Source: Enterococcus sp. 5H (GTDB lineage: Bacteria > Bacillota > Bacilli > Lactobacillales > Enterococcaceae). From it: DNA of 64,000 nucleotides. The position numbers were made by a program, and so were the translations under genes. A model generated the notes under the pieces. That model was not told where the DNA came from. It made no database searches and was given only the letters and a program-made list of their open reading frames with translations. The stretch covers positions 1-64,000 of the forward strand of contig NZ_AMDP01000014.1 of assembly GCF_028128615.1 (NCBI RefSeq), read 5' to 3'. Positions 26,366-35,069 of this stretch are shown here, in pieces; within the stretch, counting starts at the first letter, position 1, and each line of letters begins with the position of its first letter.

Positions 26366-26998
26366 ATGACCAAGCGAAAATTAAAAAAACAACATAACGT
26401 TCGAGAACAAAGCCAGCAAAATAAAGATTATATGCGTTTAAAAAAAAATCATTCAATTATAAAGAATAGTGTAACCATTTTTATCATAATTTGCTGTTTC
26501 CTATTCTTATTTCGCGTAAAGCCCCACAGCGTCAGCGGCCAATCAATGGCTCCAACTTTTGAGAATAACGATCGTATTTTTGTTACAAAAGGAAAAGCCC
26601 CGATCAGATATGATATTGTCACTTTTTCTCCAAAAGATAAACCCAAAGAGTCGTATGTAAAAAGAGTTGTGGGTCAGCCAGGAGATACTATTTGGTTTGA
26701 AGAAAATAAACTTTTTATCAATCACCAAATGAAAGCACAGTCGAAAGTTCCTGTTAACGATACAGATAAACGGGCAATTGATCTACCAGATGGAACCATC
26801 AAAATTGATGTTTCAGTTGCAGTGATGAATCAACTAAAAGAGCTAAATAAAATTCCTGAAGATGAGTACTTTTTATTAGGAGATAATCGAAATCACTCAA
26901 CCGATAGCCGTATGATGGGACTTATCCCGAAAAAACAAATTGAAGGAGTCGTTTCATTTAGGTACTACCCAATTAATAAAGTGGGATTTGTACGCTAG
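26366..26998 (+). CDS. lepB: Signal peptidase I, catalytically intact
   Basis: A 210-residue type I signal peptidase. A basic N-terminus and one membrane helix (33-50) precede the catalytic domain. Ser60 lies in VSGQSMAPTF and Lys99 in YVKRVVGQPGD, the Ser/Lys dyad. The GDNRNHSTDSRMMG box is also present. It removes signal peptides from exported preproteins on the outer face of the membrane. It lies 47 bp after the catalytically dead homologue, so the locus encodes an active/inactive SPase pair, presumably dedicated to the WxL proteins of the cluster. The ribosome binding site is modest (AAGAAAGAG). Confidence 0.92.
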   Translation: MTKRKLKKQHNVREQSQQNKDYMRLKKNHSIIKNSVTIFIIICCFLFLFRVKPHSVSGQSMAPTFENNDRIFVTKGKAPIRYDIVTFSPKDKPKESYVKRVVGQPGDTIWFEENKLFINHQMKAQSKVPVNDTDKRAIDLPDGTIKIDVSVAVMNQLKELNKIPEDEYFLLGDNRNHSTDSRMMGLIPKKQIEGVVSFRYYPINKVGFVR

Positions 26999-27025
26999 AA
27001 ATAAGGTGTTGAAAGCGAGGAGCAT

Positions 27026-29632
27026 ATGGAAGCTGTAAAAAAATGGCTACAAAAAAATAGCGGTTGGCTATTGTTAAGTATAATTTTGCCAATAGGGATT
27101 ATGGCACTAGCTTATTATCTTATTGGTATTTATCCTGGAAGTGAGCGGACGATTTTAGCGAGTGATGCTTTTAGTCAATATGCTAATTTCCATGCCAGTT
27201 TTAATAATGTACTGCATGGAAAACAGAATATTTTTTATACTTGGTATGGTTCTTTAGGGTTAAATTATTGGGCTTTTTCTGCTTATTATCTGAATGGAAT
27301 TTTTACTCCAATTGTCTACTTTTTTGATAATCAGTCAATGCCGGATGCGTTGTACGTAATTACATTAATTAAATTTGGAGCAATGGGTGCCTCTTTTTGG
27401 GTATTTTCGACCCAGACTTTTAAGTTACCTAATTGGCTACATGTATCTTTCAGTACAGCCTATGCCTTAATGGCTTATGCAACTGCGTATTCTGAAGTAA
27501 TTATGTGGCTAGATGCGTTTGTTTATCTACCATTAATTATTTTAGGCATTCATCAAATTATGGACAAACGAAAACCAGTATTATTGTTTATTAGTTATTT
27601 ACTGTTGTTTCTGTCTAATTTTTATCTGGCCTTTATTATTGGTGTATTTAGTTTCCTCTATTTCTTTATACGGTTATTGACAGATCGGCAACGGTATAAA
27701 AAAAGTATTCTGCCTTATTTTGTTACGTCCTTTTTAGCTGGGGGCGCATCAATGGTTACGATCTTGCCAACTATTTTGGATTTGAAGAATAATGGTGAAA
27801 GCCTAAGTGAGTTTCATCAATTTTGGCAGCCGGATACGGGTATTTGGGATTTGGTTACTAAGTCGATGGCAGGTGTTTATGATACAAGTAAGTACGGTAG
27901 TGCACCGTTTATTTATGTGGGGTTACTGCCTTTAATTTTTTGCTTATTTTATTTTGTCAGTAAAAAAAATTCTCTTCGTAATAAATTGTTGTATGGCAGT
28001 CTATTTTTAGTATTAATAGCAAGTGTCTATGTATCTTCGTTGAATTTATTTTGGCATGGGCTTCATGCGCCAAATATGTTTTTATATCGTTTTAGTTTTC
28101 TCTTTTCTTTCTTGATTTTACTATTAGCTGGTTATAGTTTGGAAACGTTCCGGAAAGAAGATGTTGAAAAAGTAATCAATGTGGTTTTGGTTTTACTAGG
28201 TTTATTTTTGGCAGCTTACTTTTTTGCGAATAAACAACGCTATGACTATGTATCAGCTTCAGCGTTTATTATGAATATAGTCTTACTAGTTCTTTATCTT
28301 ATTTTGTTCGTGCTTTATCAAAAAGAAAAACTGAAAATGTTACTGCCCATGTTAGCCGCAGTTGTAATGATTTTTGAAACTGGTTTTAATGCACAAGCAA
28401 TGATTACAGGAATAAAAGACGATTGGGGTTACCCTAGTCGTTATGTATACGATCAAAATTACGAAAAATTAACGGAACTGATTGGACAAACCAAAGTAGA
28501 CAATCAAGGTTTTTATCGTTTAGAAAATTTAGATGCTGTGACTCGAAATGATAGTTTTAACTATGGCTACAGTGGTGTAACTATGTTTTCTTCAATTAGA
28601 AATCGACATTCATCCGCGTATTTAAACAATCTTGGTTATCGTTCTTCAGGGAGTAATCTGAATATTACTTATTCAAATAATACCATTATCATGGATTCAC
28701 TTCTGGGGACTAAATACAATCTGTCCAAGCAACCAGTTATGAAATATGGTTATAAAAAAATTGCAACAAAAGGCGATTATAGCTTATATGAAAATAGTTA
28801 CGCGTTGCCATTAGGAATGTTAACGGATGAAAAAATCTATAAAAAAGATGCTGTTAATAATCAAACCGAATTAATGAGTCATTTATCGGGAATAGAAGAA
28901 AGTCTCTTTAGCTTTGGAACAGTAAAAGAGGCGAAGTTGGAAAACGTAGTTTTGGAATCTAACGGCGAAAGCTTAGTTTACGGAAAACAAGATATAACCA
29001 AAGATGCAACGATTAAATGGACTGTAGATATACCTGCAAATACACAAGCTTACTTAAGTTTAGTAGCATCAGATCAAAATAATATGGCTAAAACTGATGT
29101 TGTTGTAACGGTGGATGGTGTATCAAGAAGAAGTAGTATTCTCGAATCAGGACAATATTATAACCTTGGCTACTATAAAACTGCTGAAACTGTAGAAGTA
29201 ACAACAACGTTTATTTCTTCAAATGCTAAAATTACTATTTATCAGCCCGATACAGCTCTTTTGAATATTCCGCGTTTTGAGGAATCTATAGAACAAGTGA
29301 AGAAAAAAGGAGTGACCTTTGAAACAAGTGGCAGAAAAGCTAAAGCTGAAGTGACGTTAAATGAAGATTAAGTAATTTTAACCACAATTCCTTACGATAA
29401 AGGTTGGACTGCTTATATTGATGGTAAGAAAACAGAAATTCCAATATTCAAAGAAGCATTTCTAACATTGCCAGTTTCCAAAGGGACTCATGCTATTGAA
29501 TTTGTCTTTTTACCACAAGGCTTTATTTTAGGAGCAAGTCTGTTTATTCTTTGCATCGGATTATTTTTGATTTTTGTTTGGAGATTAAAAAAAACATCAG
29601 ATTTAACGGAGGAGCATTGGAATGAAGAATAA
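27026..29632 (+). pseudogene. YfhO-family membrane protein interrupted by an in-frame TAA
   Basis: A polytopic membrane protein of the YfhO family; members glycosylate wall polymers such as lipoteichoic acid. The frame from ATG 27026 gives 781 residues with about 12 membrane helices (SIILPIGIMALAYYLIG at the start) and a C-terminal extracytoplasmic domain. It stops at TAA 29369-29371. The same frame stays open for 86 more codons to 29632 and encodes exactly the expected family ending: TTIPYDKGWTAYIDGKK, an extracytoplasmic strand region and a final membrane helix (LGASLFILCIGLFLIFVW). The full gene would be 868 residues, the usual family size, and would overlap the next start by 11 bp. A single base change explains the stop, so this is a nonsense allele or a sequencing error. 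Confidence 0.82.
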
Positions 29633-30605
29633 ATTGGTACATTTTTTATTACTATTGATAATCAGTGGTTTAGCCGGCTGTTCAGCTAAATTATCAGATA
29701 TAAAGGAAGCTTTTTCAGCACAGGGAATGGCCTTTACTTTTCAATTGCCAAGTTCATGGGAAAATGATCCGAAATATCAAGAAAATTATGGACAGAACGC
29801 GGTTTTTGCAGCAGCAGACACGAAAAGTAATTCCAAGATGTTCATTAGTGCAACACGTAAAGACATGATGGATTTAAAAGATTTTGGTAATAAAACTCGG
29901 CAACAACTTAGTCAGACATACGATTATAAGAATGTTGAAGATGTGTATATGAAAGAATTTAAACTTAACGAGTATCCAGCATATAAATATACGGTATTTA
30001 CTAAACTTAAGGAAAAAGAATTCTGGGCGCATATCTATTTTATTGAAACTCAGACTGGTCTGGTTCAATTAGTGTATTATTCTGCTGATGACAGTAACTA
30101 TGAAAATAGAGCAAAAATTATTGATAATTCTGCTCGTTCTTTAGTAGAAACCAAAGCGGATGAAGCATATGAAGAGACTAGCACAGATCAACAAAAAGCC
30201 GATGTCTCTGATAGTGTAAAGGTAGCAAACGACAAATACGTATTTGAAATCAAAGGATTTCGAAAAATAAAAGGTACAAATAACGAGGAATTGCTAGTTA
30301 TTCGTTTTGAAACGACAAATAATCTGGAAACCAATATTCTAGCTGACATCATGAAAGAAGTTGTCAAAGTCACTCAAAATGAACAGCTATTGAGCGAAAC
30401 TACTTTACCTTCGAGTGAAACAGACACACCTCTGGGATTGCTGGAAACACAAAAAACACAAGCTGTGACAAAGGACCAATCCGCTGAAACAATCTTAGTT
30501 TATAAATTGAAAAAAAACTCAGGAGAAGTAATCTTAACTTTCTTACCAGAGCAATTTCCAGAGCAAGAGCCAGTTATTTTAGACTTAGATTTACTGAAAG
30601 GATAG
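29622..30605 (+). CDS. Lipoprotein with C-terminal DUF5067-like domain
   Basis: A 327-residue exported lipoprotein. The signal peptide (1-20) ends in the lipobox LAGC. Residues about 35-170 form a PsbP/DUF-like alpha-beta domain (FTFQLPSSW, then AYKYTVFTKLKEKEFWAHIYF). Residues about 200-325 (KYVFEIKGFRKIKGTNNEELLVIRFETTN) look like the immunoglobulin-like DUF5067/DUF4352 group. The biochemical role is unknown. Its start overlaps the 3' end of the YfhO reading frame, implying the same operon as the WxL assembly genes. ATG 29622 follows CGGAGGAG. Confidence 0.75.
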   Translation: MKNKLVHFLLLLIISGLAGCSAKLSDIKEAFSAQGMAFTFQLPSSWENDPKYQENYGQNAVFAAADTKSNSKMFISATRKDMMDLKDFGNKTRQQLSQTYDYKNVEDVYMKEFKLNEYPAYKYTVFTKLKEKEFWAHIYFIETQTGLVQLVYYSADDSNYENRAKIIDNSARSLVETKADEAYEETSTDQQKADVSDSVKVANDKYVFEIKGFRKIKGTNNEELLVIRFETTNNLETNILADIMKEVVKVTQNEQLLSETTLPSSETDTPLGLLETQKTQAVTKDQSAETILVYKLKKNSGEVILTFLPEQFPEQEPVILDLDLLKG

Positions 30606-30630
30606 AAAATTCAATAGGGAGCACGTTTAG

Positions 30631-31368
30631 ATGAGAACAAAACTATTTATTTCATTCTGTCTCTGTTTAGTATTTATCGTAGGCTGTAAAAAAACAGAGT
30701 TCAGTGAACCATTATCTGTAGCTGACAAAGTGCTGGTTTGGGAAAAGTCGCAAGAGAAAAATTTTGGTAAATTTGACTATCTTGATATCACAAAAGAAGA
30801 AGCGATTAAACTGATGACAGAAAAGTTTGAGGTTGAGATGCCTAAATTATATACAGAAGCAATTCCAATTATAGAAGAGGCGTTGCAAACGGATGAAAAT
30901 GATCAAGAAGCCCCAGTTTATACAGTTAAGGCTACAGGAAACACATTAAGCATGAGGGCAACTTACCCATATAAAAATAAAGCAGACGGAAAATATTACT
31001 CTTATGGTACAGTGGAACTAATTTATGAATTTGATGAAAAGAAAAAATTAGAATGGTTAAGCTCGCAAGAAATCACGCTAGTTAATTATCCAGAAACTCA
31101 AAAACTTTATCTTAACGAACCGATTAAAGCAATTGAAAAGTTGTCTGAATTAGCTGGTGTGACAGAATTACAGCAAAAAGTAACAGCTTTCAACAAAAAA
31201 TTCAATCAATCACCAGAAGAGTTGGAAGGACAAACTCTTCAAATTGAAAATTCGCTAAAACAAGCAGAAAAAGAGCATCAAGTTGGAAGAAACCTTGGAA
31301 TGGAATTTAATGAAAATGGAACTTTAAATTTGGTTCGTGTTTTTATAAAAAACTATACAAAAACTTGA
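30631..31368 (+). CDS. Hypothetical lipoprotein
   Basis: A 245-residue exported lipoprotein with the lipobox IVGC at Cys19. The mature domain is rich in Lys and Glu, with alternating strands (YTVKATGNTLSMRATYPYKNKADG) and a helical C-terminal part. I do not recognise the family. It is the last gene of the WxL cluster, 25 bp after another lipoprotein gene, so it is probably cotranscribed. No terminator is visible until the hairpin at 31580-31624. Confidence 0.7.
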   Translation: MRTKLFISFCLCLVFIVGCKKTEFSEPLSVADKVLVWEKSQEKNFGKFDYLDITKEEAIKLMTEKFEVEMPKLYTEAIPIIEEALQTDENDQEAPVYTVKATGNTLSMRATYPYKNKADGKYYSYGTVELIYEFDEKKKLEWLSSQEITLVNYPETQKLYLNEPIKAIEKLSELAGVTELQQKVTAFNKKFNQSPEELEGQTLQIENSLKQAEKEHQVGRNLGMEFNENGTLNLVRVFIKNYTKT

Positions 31369-32223
31369 ATGAATGACGTCCATTAATTAAGCAATTTGCC
31401 TGAAAATAGAAAATGAGGTCAACATTTTACAAAAAAACAATAATTACGGAAGTAATTTTATGAAAGAAAAACAATTGGTAATATTAATGATTATTATAAA
31501 TATAATAACAAATAAAAGTGATGGTTTTTTTGTAGAGTAAATAGATTTTTCTCAATAATTTAGAATGTTATGGATTTTCAAAAGGAATGATTGTCAAAAA
31601 AACGGCAGACATTCCTTTTTTTTGAACGTTAGATTATAATTATAATTACATGAAACTTGTTAAAATAAGCTTTTTTTAGTTTCTTATAACTCGGACGATC
31701 CATTTTAAGGATCGATAATAACAAAAAATGATAATTTTAGTTTAATGATAAATTTAAGGTTTAAATCATTGTTATTTATTAAAATTATAAATATTAACAA
31801 TAAAAAAACGTCCGTAAAATTTGCTGATGGCTGTGTTTTTTTGAAAAATGCTCAGGGTTACACTATTAGTTACACAAAAATAGAAATAAATGGGTTATTC
31901 GGTTTGTTTGTTGAGTCATTTTCTGCTAGAATATATAGAGGTAGGTGTTTTTTTAGAAACTTCTATTGGCGTGTTTTGTTAAGTAGGTTCAGTAAGTAAT
32001 TGTTAGAGAAGCAAATGAAGAATCAAAAAAACAAGCTATTGAAAAAGTGTTGATTATTTTTAAAGTATAAAAAGTTATGTTATTTGTTACTACGTTACAT
32101 AGAAAGCTAATTTCAATTAGTATTAAGCTGTTCAATTGGTATAAGTAAGAATAATCATTTGCTGTTTAATTTGGTATAAAAAAAAACAAGAGACAGACCC
32201 ATTAAATACAAGGAAGTGAGCAT
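31369..32223. other. 855-bp intergenic region without a clear gene
   Basis: Highly AT-rich. The only ATG-started frame of note (31745-31999, 84 codons) has no ribosome binding site and a Phe/Arg/Ile-rich composition, so I reject it. The stretch contains the terminator at 31580-31624 and a small hairpin CGATCC/GGATCG (31696-31714). At about 32000-32068 a short codon-like run (REANEESKKQAIEKVLIIF) may be a gene remnant. The promoter of the acidic coiled-coil operon presumably lies near 32100-32200, but no convincing boxes were found. Confidence 0.45.
31580..31624 (+). terminator. Terminator downstream of the WxL locus
   Basis: AAAAGGAATG (31580-31589) pairs with CATTCCTTTT (31610-31619) across a 20-base loop and continues into a T tract. 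It is the first credible end for the transcript of the lipoprotein genes. Confidence 0.65.
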
Positions 32224-33366
32224 ATGCTAAAAATTTTTGGTAAAGGTAAAAAAAGAAAGAAATACGAAGATTACGACGAATATGATGACGATGAGTACTA
32301 TGATGAAGACGAGTACGATGATGAAGACTACGACGACGATGATGAATATGATGATGACGAAGACTACGACGATGATGATTACGATGACGACGAAGACTAC
32401 GACGATGATGATGAATATGATGACGACGAAGACTACGACGACGATGATGAATATGATGACGATGAAGATGACGAAGAAGAAGAACGTTCATTATTCAAAT
32501 CGAAAAAGAAACAACCAACTCCAGCTCCAAGAAAGCTGAAGCAAGCAGCTAAACCAAAAGCCAAAAGACCACCAGTTAATCAAATTATTGATGATGAAGA
32601 ATTAGAAGAACTTCAAGACGAAAATGAACAACTTCAAGATCAACTAAGAGAGTTAAAATCAGAATTACGTAAGAATAAACGTGAAACAGCGCAATTACAA
32701 AATGAGTTGGAAGCAGCTCAACAAACAAATGAATCTTTAGAGAATGAATTATCAATGGTTCAAGCTGTGCCAAAAGATTATGAAGCTCGAATGACTGAAC
32801 TTGAACAAGTGAAAAGCAAATATAATAAACTTTTACGTGAAAGTAATCGTCAAATTGATGAAACGGACTTAAATCGTAAAAAAGCTGAACGCTTTGCTAA
32901 TAAGGTTAGACAATATGAGCAAGAGCTGCTAGCTAAACAAGAAGAAATCGATAAACTATCTGAAGATCGTATTGTTATCATGTCATCAGATACAACAACT
33001 GATTCTGCTGTTCAGGAAGAACTAGAGAGCGTTCGTCGAGAATTAGAAAATACAAAACGCGAGTTAGCTCAAAAATCAATCGAAGAAGATCAACAATTAT
33101 CGAAAGAAGATATTGGTGAAGTCTTATTAGATGCGAAGAAACAAGCCAAAGAAATTGTCGGACAAGCAAATCAACAAGCGCAATTAATTGATACTGAAAC
33201 GAAGAAAAAAGCTGAAGTATTAAAACGTTTAGAGCGCGCTGAACAAGAATATCAAAACTACTACAAACGTATCAAAGATGTTAAAGAAGAATCAGAACAG
33301 GCCTTTAACCAAATCATTAACTTGGTAAAAGACGATCCGTATAGAAAAGACGACTCATTTGAATAA
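32224..33366 (+). CDS. Asp/Tyr-repeat acidic protein with DivIVA-like coiled coil
   Basis: A 380-residue cytoplasmic protein. Residues about 13-87 are almost only Asp, Glu and Tyr, and include tandem copies of YDDDDEYDDDED. A basic linker (about 90-120, KSKKKQPTPAPRKLKQ) follows, then a long coiled coil (about 125-300). The C-terminal segment LLDAKKQAKEIVGQANQQAQ resembles the end of DivIVA-family proteins, which organise division sites and polar growth. It is followed 17 bp later by a LysM glucosaminidase gene, which suggests a link between a cytoplasmic scaffold and septal wall splitting. The family is inferred only from the C-terminal pattern. AGGAAGTGAG precedes the ATG. Confidence 0.75.
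   Translation: MLKIFGKGKKRKKYEDYDEYDDDEYYDEDEYDDEDYDDDDEYDDDEDYDDDDYDDDEDYDDDDEYDDDEDYDDDDEYDDDEDDEEEERSLFKSKKKQPTPAPRKLKQAAKPKAKRPPVNQIIDDEELEELQDENEQLQDQLRELKSELRKNKRETAQLQNELEAAQQTNESLENELSMVQAVPKDYEARMTELEQVKSKYNKLLRESNRQIDETDLNRKKAERFANKVRQYEQELLAKQEEIDKLSEDRIVIMSSDTTTDSAVQEELESVRRELENTKRELAQKSIEEDQQLSKEDIGEVLLDAKKQAKEIVGQANQQAQLIDTETKKKAEVLKRLERAEQEYQNYYKRIKDVKEESEQAFNQIINLVKDDPYRKDDSFE
32329..32469 (+). repeat. 36-bp coding tandem repeat (YDDDDEYDDDED)
   Basis: Four consecutive units lie at 32329-32364, 32365-32397 (33 bp, one Glu codon short), 32398-32433 and 32434-32469. They differ mainly by GAC/GAT and TAC/TAT synonymous changes. Copy number could vary by replication slippage without changing the frame. 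Confidence 0.85.
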
Positions 33367-33383
33367 GAAAGAGAGGACACGAA

Positions 33384-35045
33384 ATGAAAAAAAGAAATCT
33401 AAACAATAAAAAAATACGTATGTTAAGTGTTGGGTTGCTTGCTTCAAGTGCTGTCCTTTCTGTTACCGATGTTCAGCCGATTGTTGCCAAAGAAATTGAT
33501 AGTAACGCAACAGAAGGAACCGAAGAACAAGAAGATGTACCGATTTTATCTTCAACTGAAGAACATGAAACAACAGAAAGTACAGTTGAAGGGACTGAAA
33601 CTAGCTCTTCTACAGAATCTAGTTCAGAATCTTCAACAACTGATAGTACGAGCAGCGATTCTACAAGCTCATCAAGCAGTACAGAATCAACAACGTCTGA
33701 TAGCTCAACATCAACAACGGATTCATCAACGAGTACAAGTTCTAGCTCTAGTACTACAAATTCTAGTTCAAGTACAACAAATAGTAGTTCTACAAGTCCA
33801 TCAAAACCACAGCCAAAACCTCAACCGTCAAAACCAAGTCAACCGGTTGAAACAAAGCCGTCGGTTCAACGACCTGTTCAAGGACCAAGTGTAAATACTC
33901 AACCGAGCCGTCCAAGTGGGACAACCTCTGGGGCGACTGGCGGCAGCAGTTCATCTGCTTCAGATCAAGTTTTTCATGTAAGCCCTAATTTGACAACAAA
34001 AAGCTTTATTGAAGTTATCGCTGAGGATGCTCGTGTCATTGCTGGTGAGAATAATCTATACGCATCGGTAATGATTGCTCAAGCAATCTTGGAAAGTGCT
34101 TCAGGTAACAGTGCGTTAGCGTCTGCTCCTAACTATAATTTATTTGGAATTAAAGGAAGTTATGAAGGAGCAAGTGCTAATTTCCTTACAAGTGAGGATA
34201 ACGGTTCAGGCAGTATGTTTACTATTCGTTCTGATTTCCGAAAATATCCATCTTATAAAGAATCACTGGAAGATTACGTAAAACTAATCAAAGGTGGAAC
34301 TGATTACAGTAATTCTTTTTATAGTGGTACTTGGAAAACAAATACGACTTCGTATAAAGATGCAACAAAGTATTTAACGGGTCGCTATGCTACAGATACA
34401 AGCTACAATTCTAAGCTAAATGGTTTGATTGATGCTTATGATTTAACAGAATACGATACGCTTAAGGATAAAAATTCAAGTAAAAAAGCTAAAAAAATCA
34501 CTTTAAATACCTCATTCAATAGATTAGAGAAAAAAGATGATAAAAGCGATCAAAACAGTGAATATCTGACTCATATTGTGAAAAAAGGTGAATCACTAAA
34601 ATCAATTAGTGATCTATATAATATTTCAACATTAGCGATTCTTGAGAAAAATCAATTAGATCGCCGGATGCTATTTATCGGACAAAAATTGAATGTTCCT
34701 AAAGAAGAAGATAAAGTAACTGTTGTACTAAAAGAAGAAGCTGTGGATCGTTCATTAGATATGGCGCAAAAACTTTCTAGTGCATTCACAGGAAAAGATA
34801 CTAAACAAACAACTGCGAAAAAAGAAACTAATAGTACTAAAGACTCAAAAGATTATCAAGTGAGTGCAACACGCAAAAAGACTAAAGAAACGTATGAAGT
34901 GAAAAAAGGAGATACTTTAGCAAGTATTTCTAAAAAGACTGGTATTTCTGTATTGTCGTTAAAAGAGTGGAACGACTTGGATCAATATTTCTTAACAGAA
35001 GGTCAATTACTTGTTCTGTCACCAATCTATGATCTTCAGTCATAA
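33384..35045 (+). CDS. Secreted LysM N-acetylglucosaminidase (GH73 autolysin)
   Basis: A 553-residue secreted hydrolase. The signal peptide (1-36) ends near VAKE. A Ser/Thr/Glu-rich and then Pro/Lys-rich linker occupies about 45-190. The GH73 glucosaminidase domain follows at about 205-355, with the catalytic Glu in AQAILESASGNSAL and the motif NYNLFGIKGSY. Two LysM domains bind peptidoglycan: about 395-440 (THIVKKGESLKSISDLY) and about 505-550 (YEVKKGDTLASISKKTG). The domain set resembles enterococcal AtlA-like autolysins that split daughter cells. It lies in an operon between two acidic coiled-coil proteins. ATG 33384 follows AGAGAGGA. Confidence 0.9.
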   Translation: MKKRNLNNKKIRMLSVGLLASSAVLSVTDVQPIVAKEIDSNATEGTEEQEDVPILSSTEEHETTESTVEGTETSSSTESSSESSTTDSTSSDSTSSSSSTESTTSDSSTSTTDSSTSTSSSSSTTNSSSSTTNSSSTSPSKPQPKPQPSKPSQPVETKPSVQRPVQGPSVNTQPSRPSGTTSGATGGSSSSASDQVFHVSPNLTTKSFIEVIAEDARVIAGENNLYASVMIAQAILESASGNSALASAPNYNLFGIKGSYEGASANFLTSEDNGSGSMFTIRSDFRKYPSYKESLEDYVKLIKGGTDYSNSFYSGTWKTNTTSYKDATKYLTGRYATDTSYNSKLNGLIDAYDLTEYDTLKDKNSSKKAKKITLNTSFNRLEKKDDKSDQNSEYLTHIVKKGESLKSISDLYNISTLAILEKNQLDRRMLFIGQKLNVPKEEDKVTVVLKEEAVDRSLDMAQKLSSAFTGKDTKQTTAKKETNSTKDSKDYQVSATRKKTKETYEVKKGDTLASISKKTGISVLSLKEWNDLDQYFLTEGQLLVLSPIYDLQS

Positions 35046-35069
35046 AAAACAAGAGAGGAGAACGGTTTA

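Noticed and set aside
29369-29371. Programmed stop-codon readthrough in the YfhO-type gene
   Set aside because: The codon is TAA followed by GTA, not a known readthrough context; a nonsense change or sequencing error is simpler.
31745-31999. 84-codon ATG frame in the long intergenic region
   Set aside because: No ribosome binding site, Phe/Arg/Ile-rich composition with no domain pattern, and AT-rich surroundings; most likely chance.
32329-32469. Tandem repeat as a possible CRISPR array
   Set aside because: The units are contiguous, in frame and without spacers; they encode a protein repeat.
32132-32491. 119-codon minus-strand frame rich in His and Arg
   Set aside because: It is the mirror of the Asp/Tyr codon repeat on the plus strand and has no independent coding signal.
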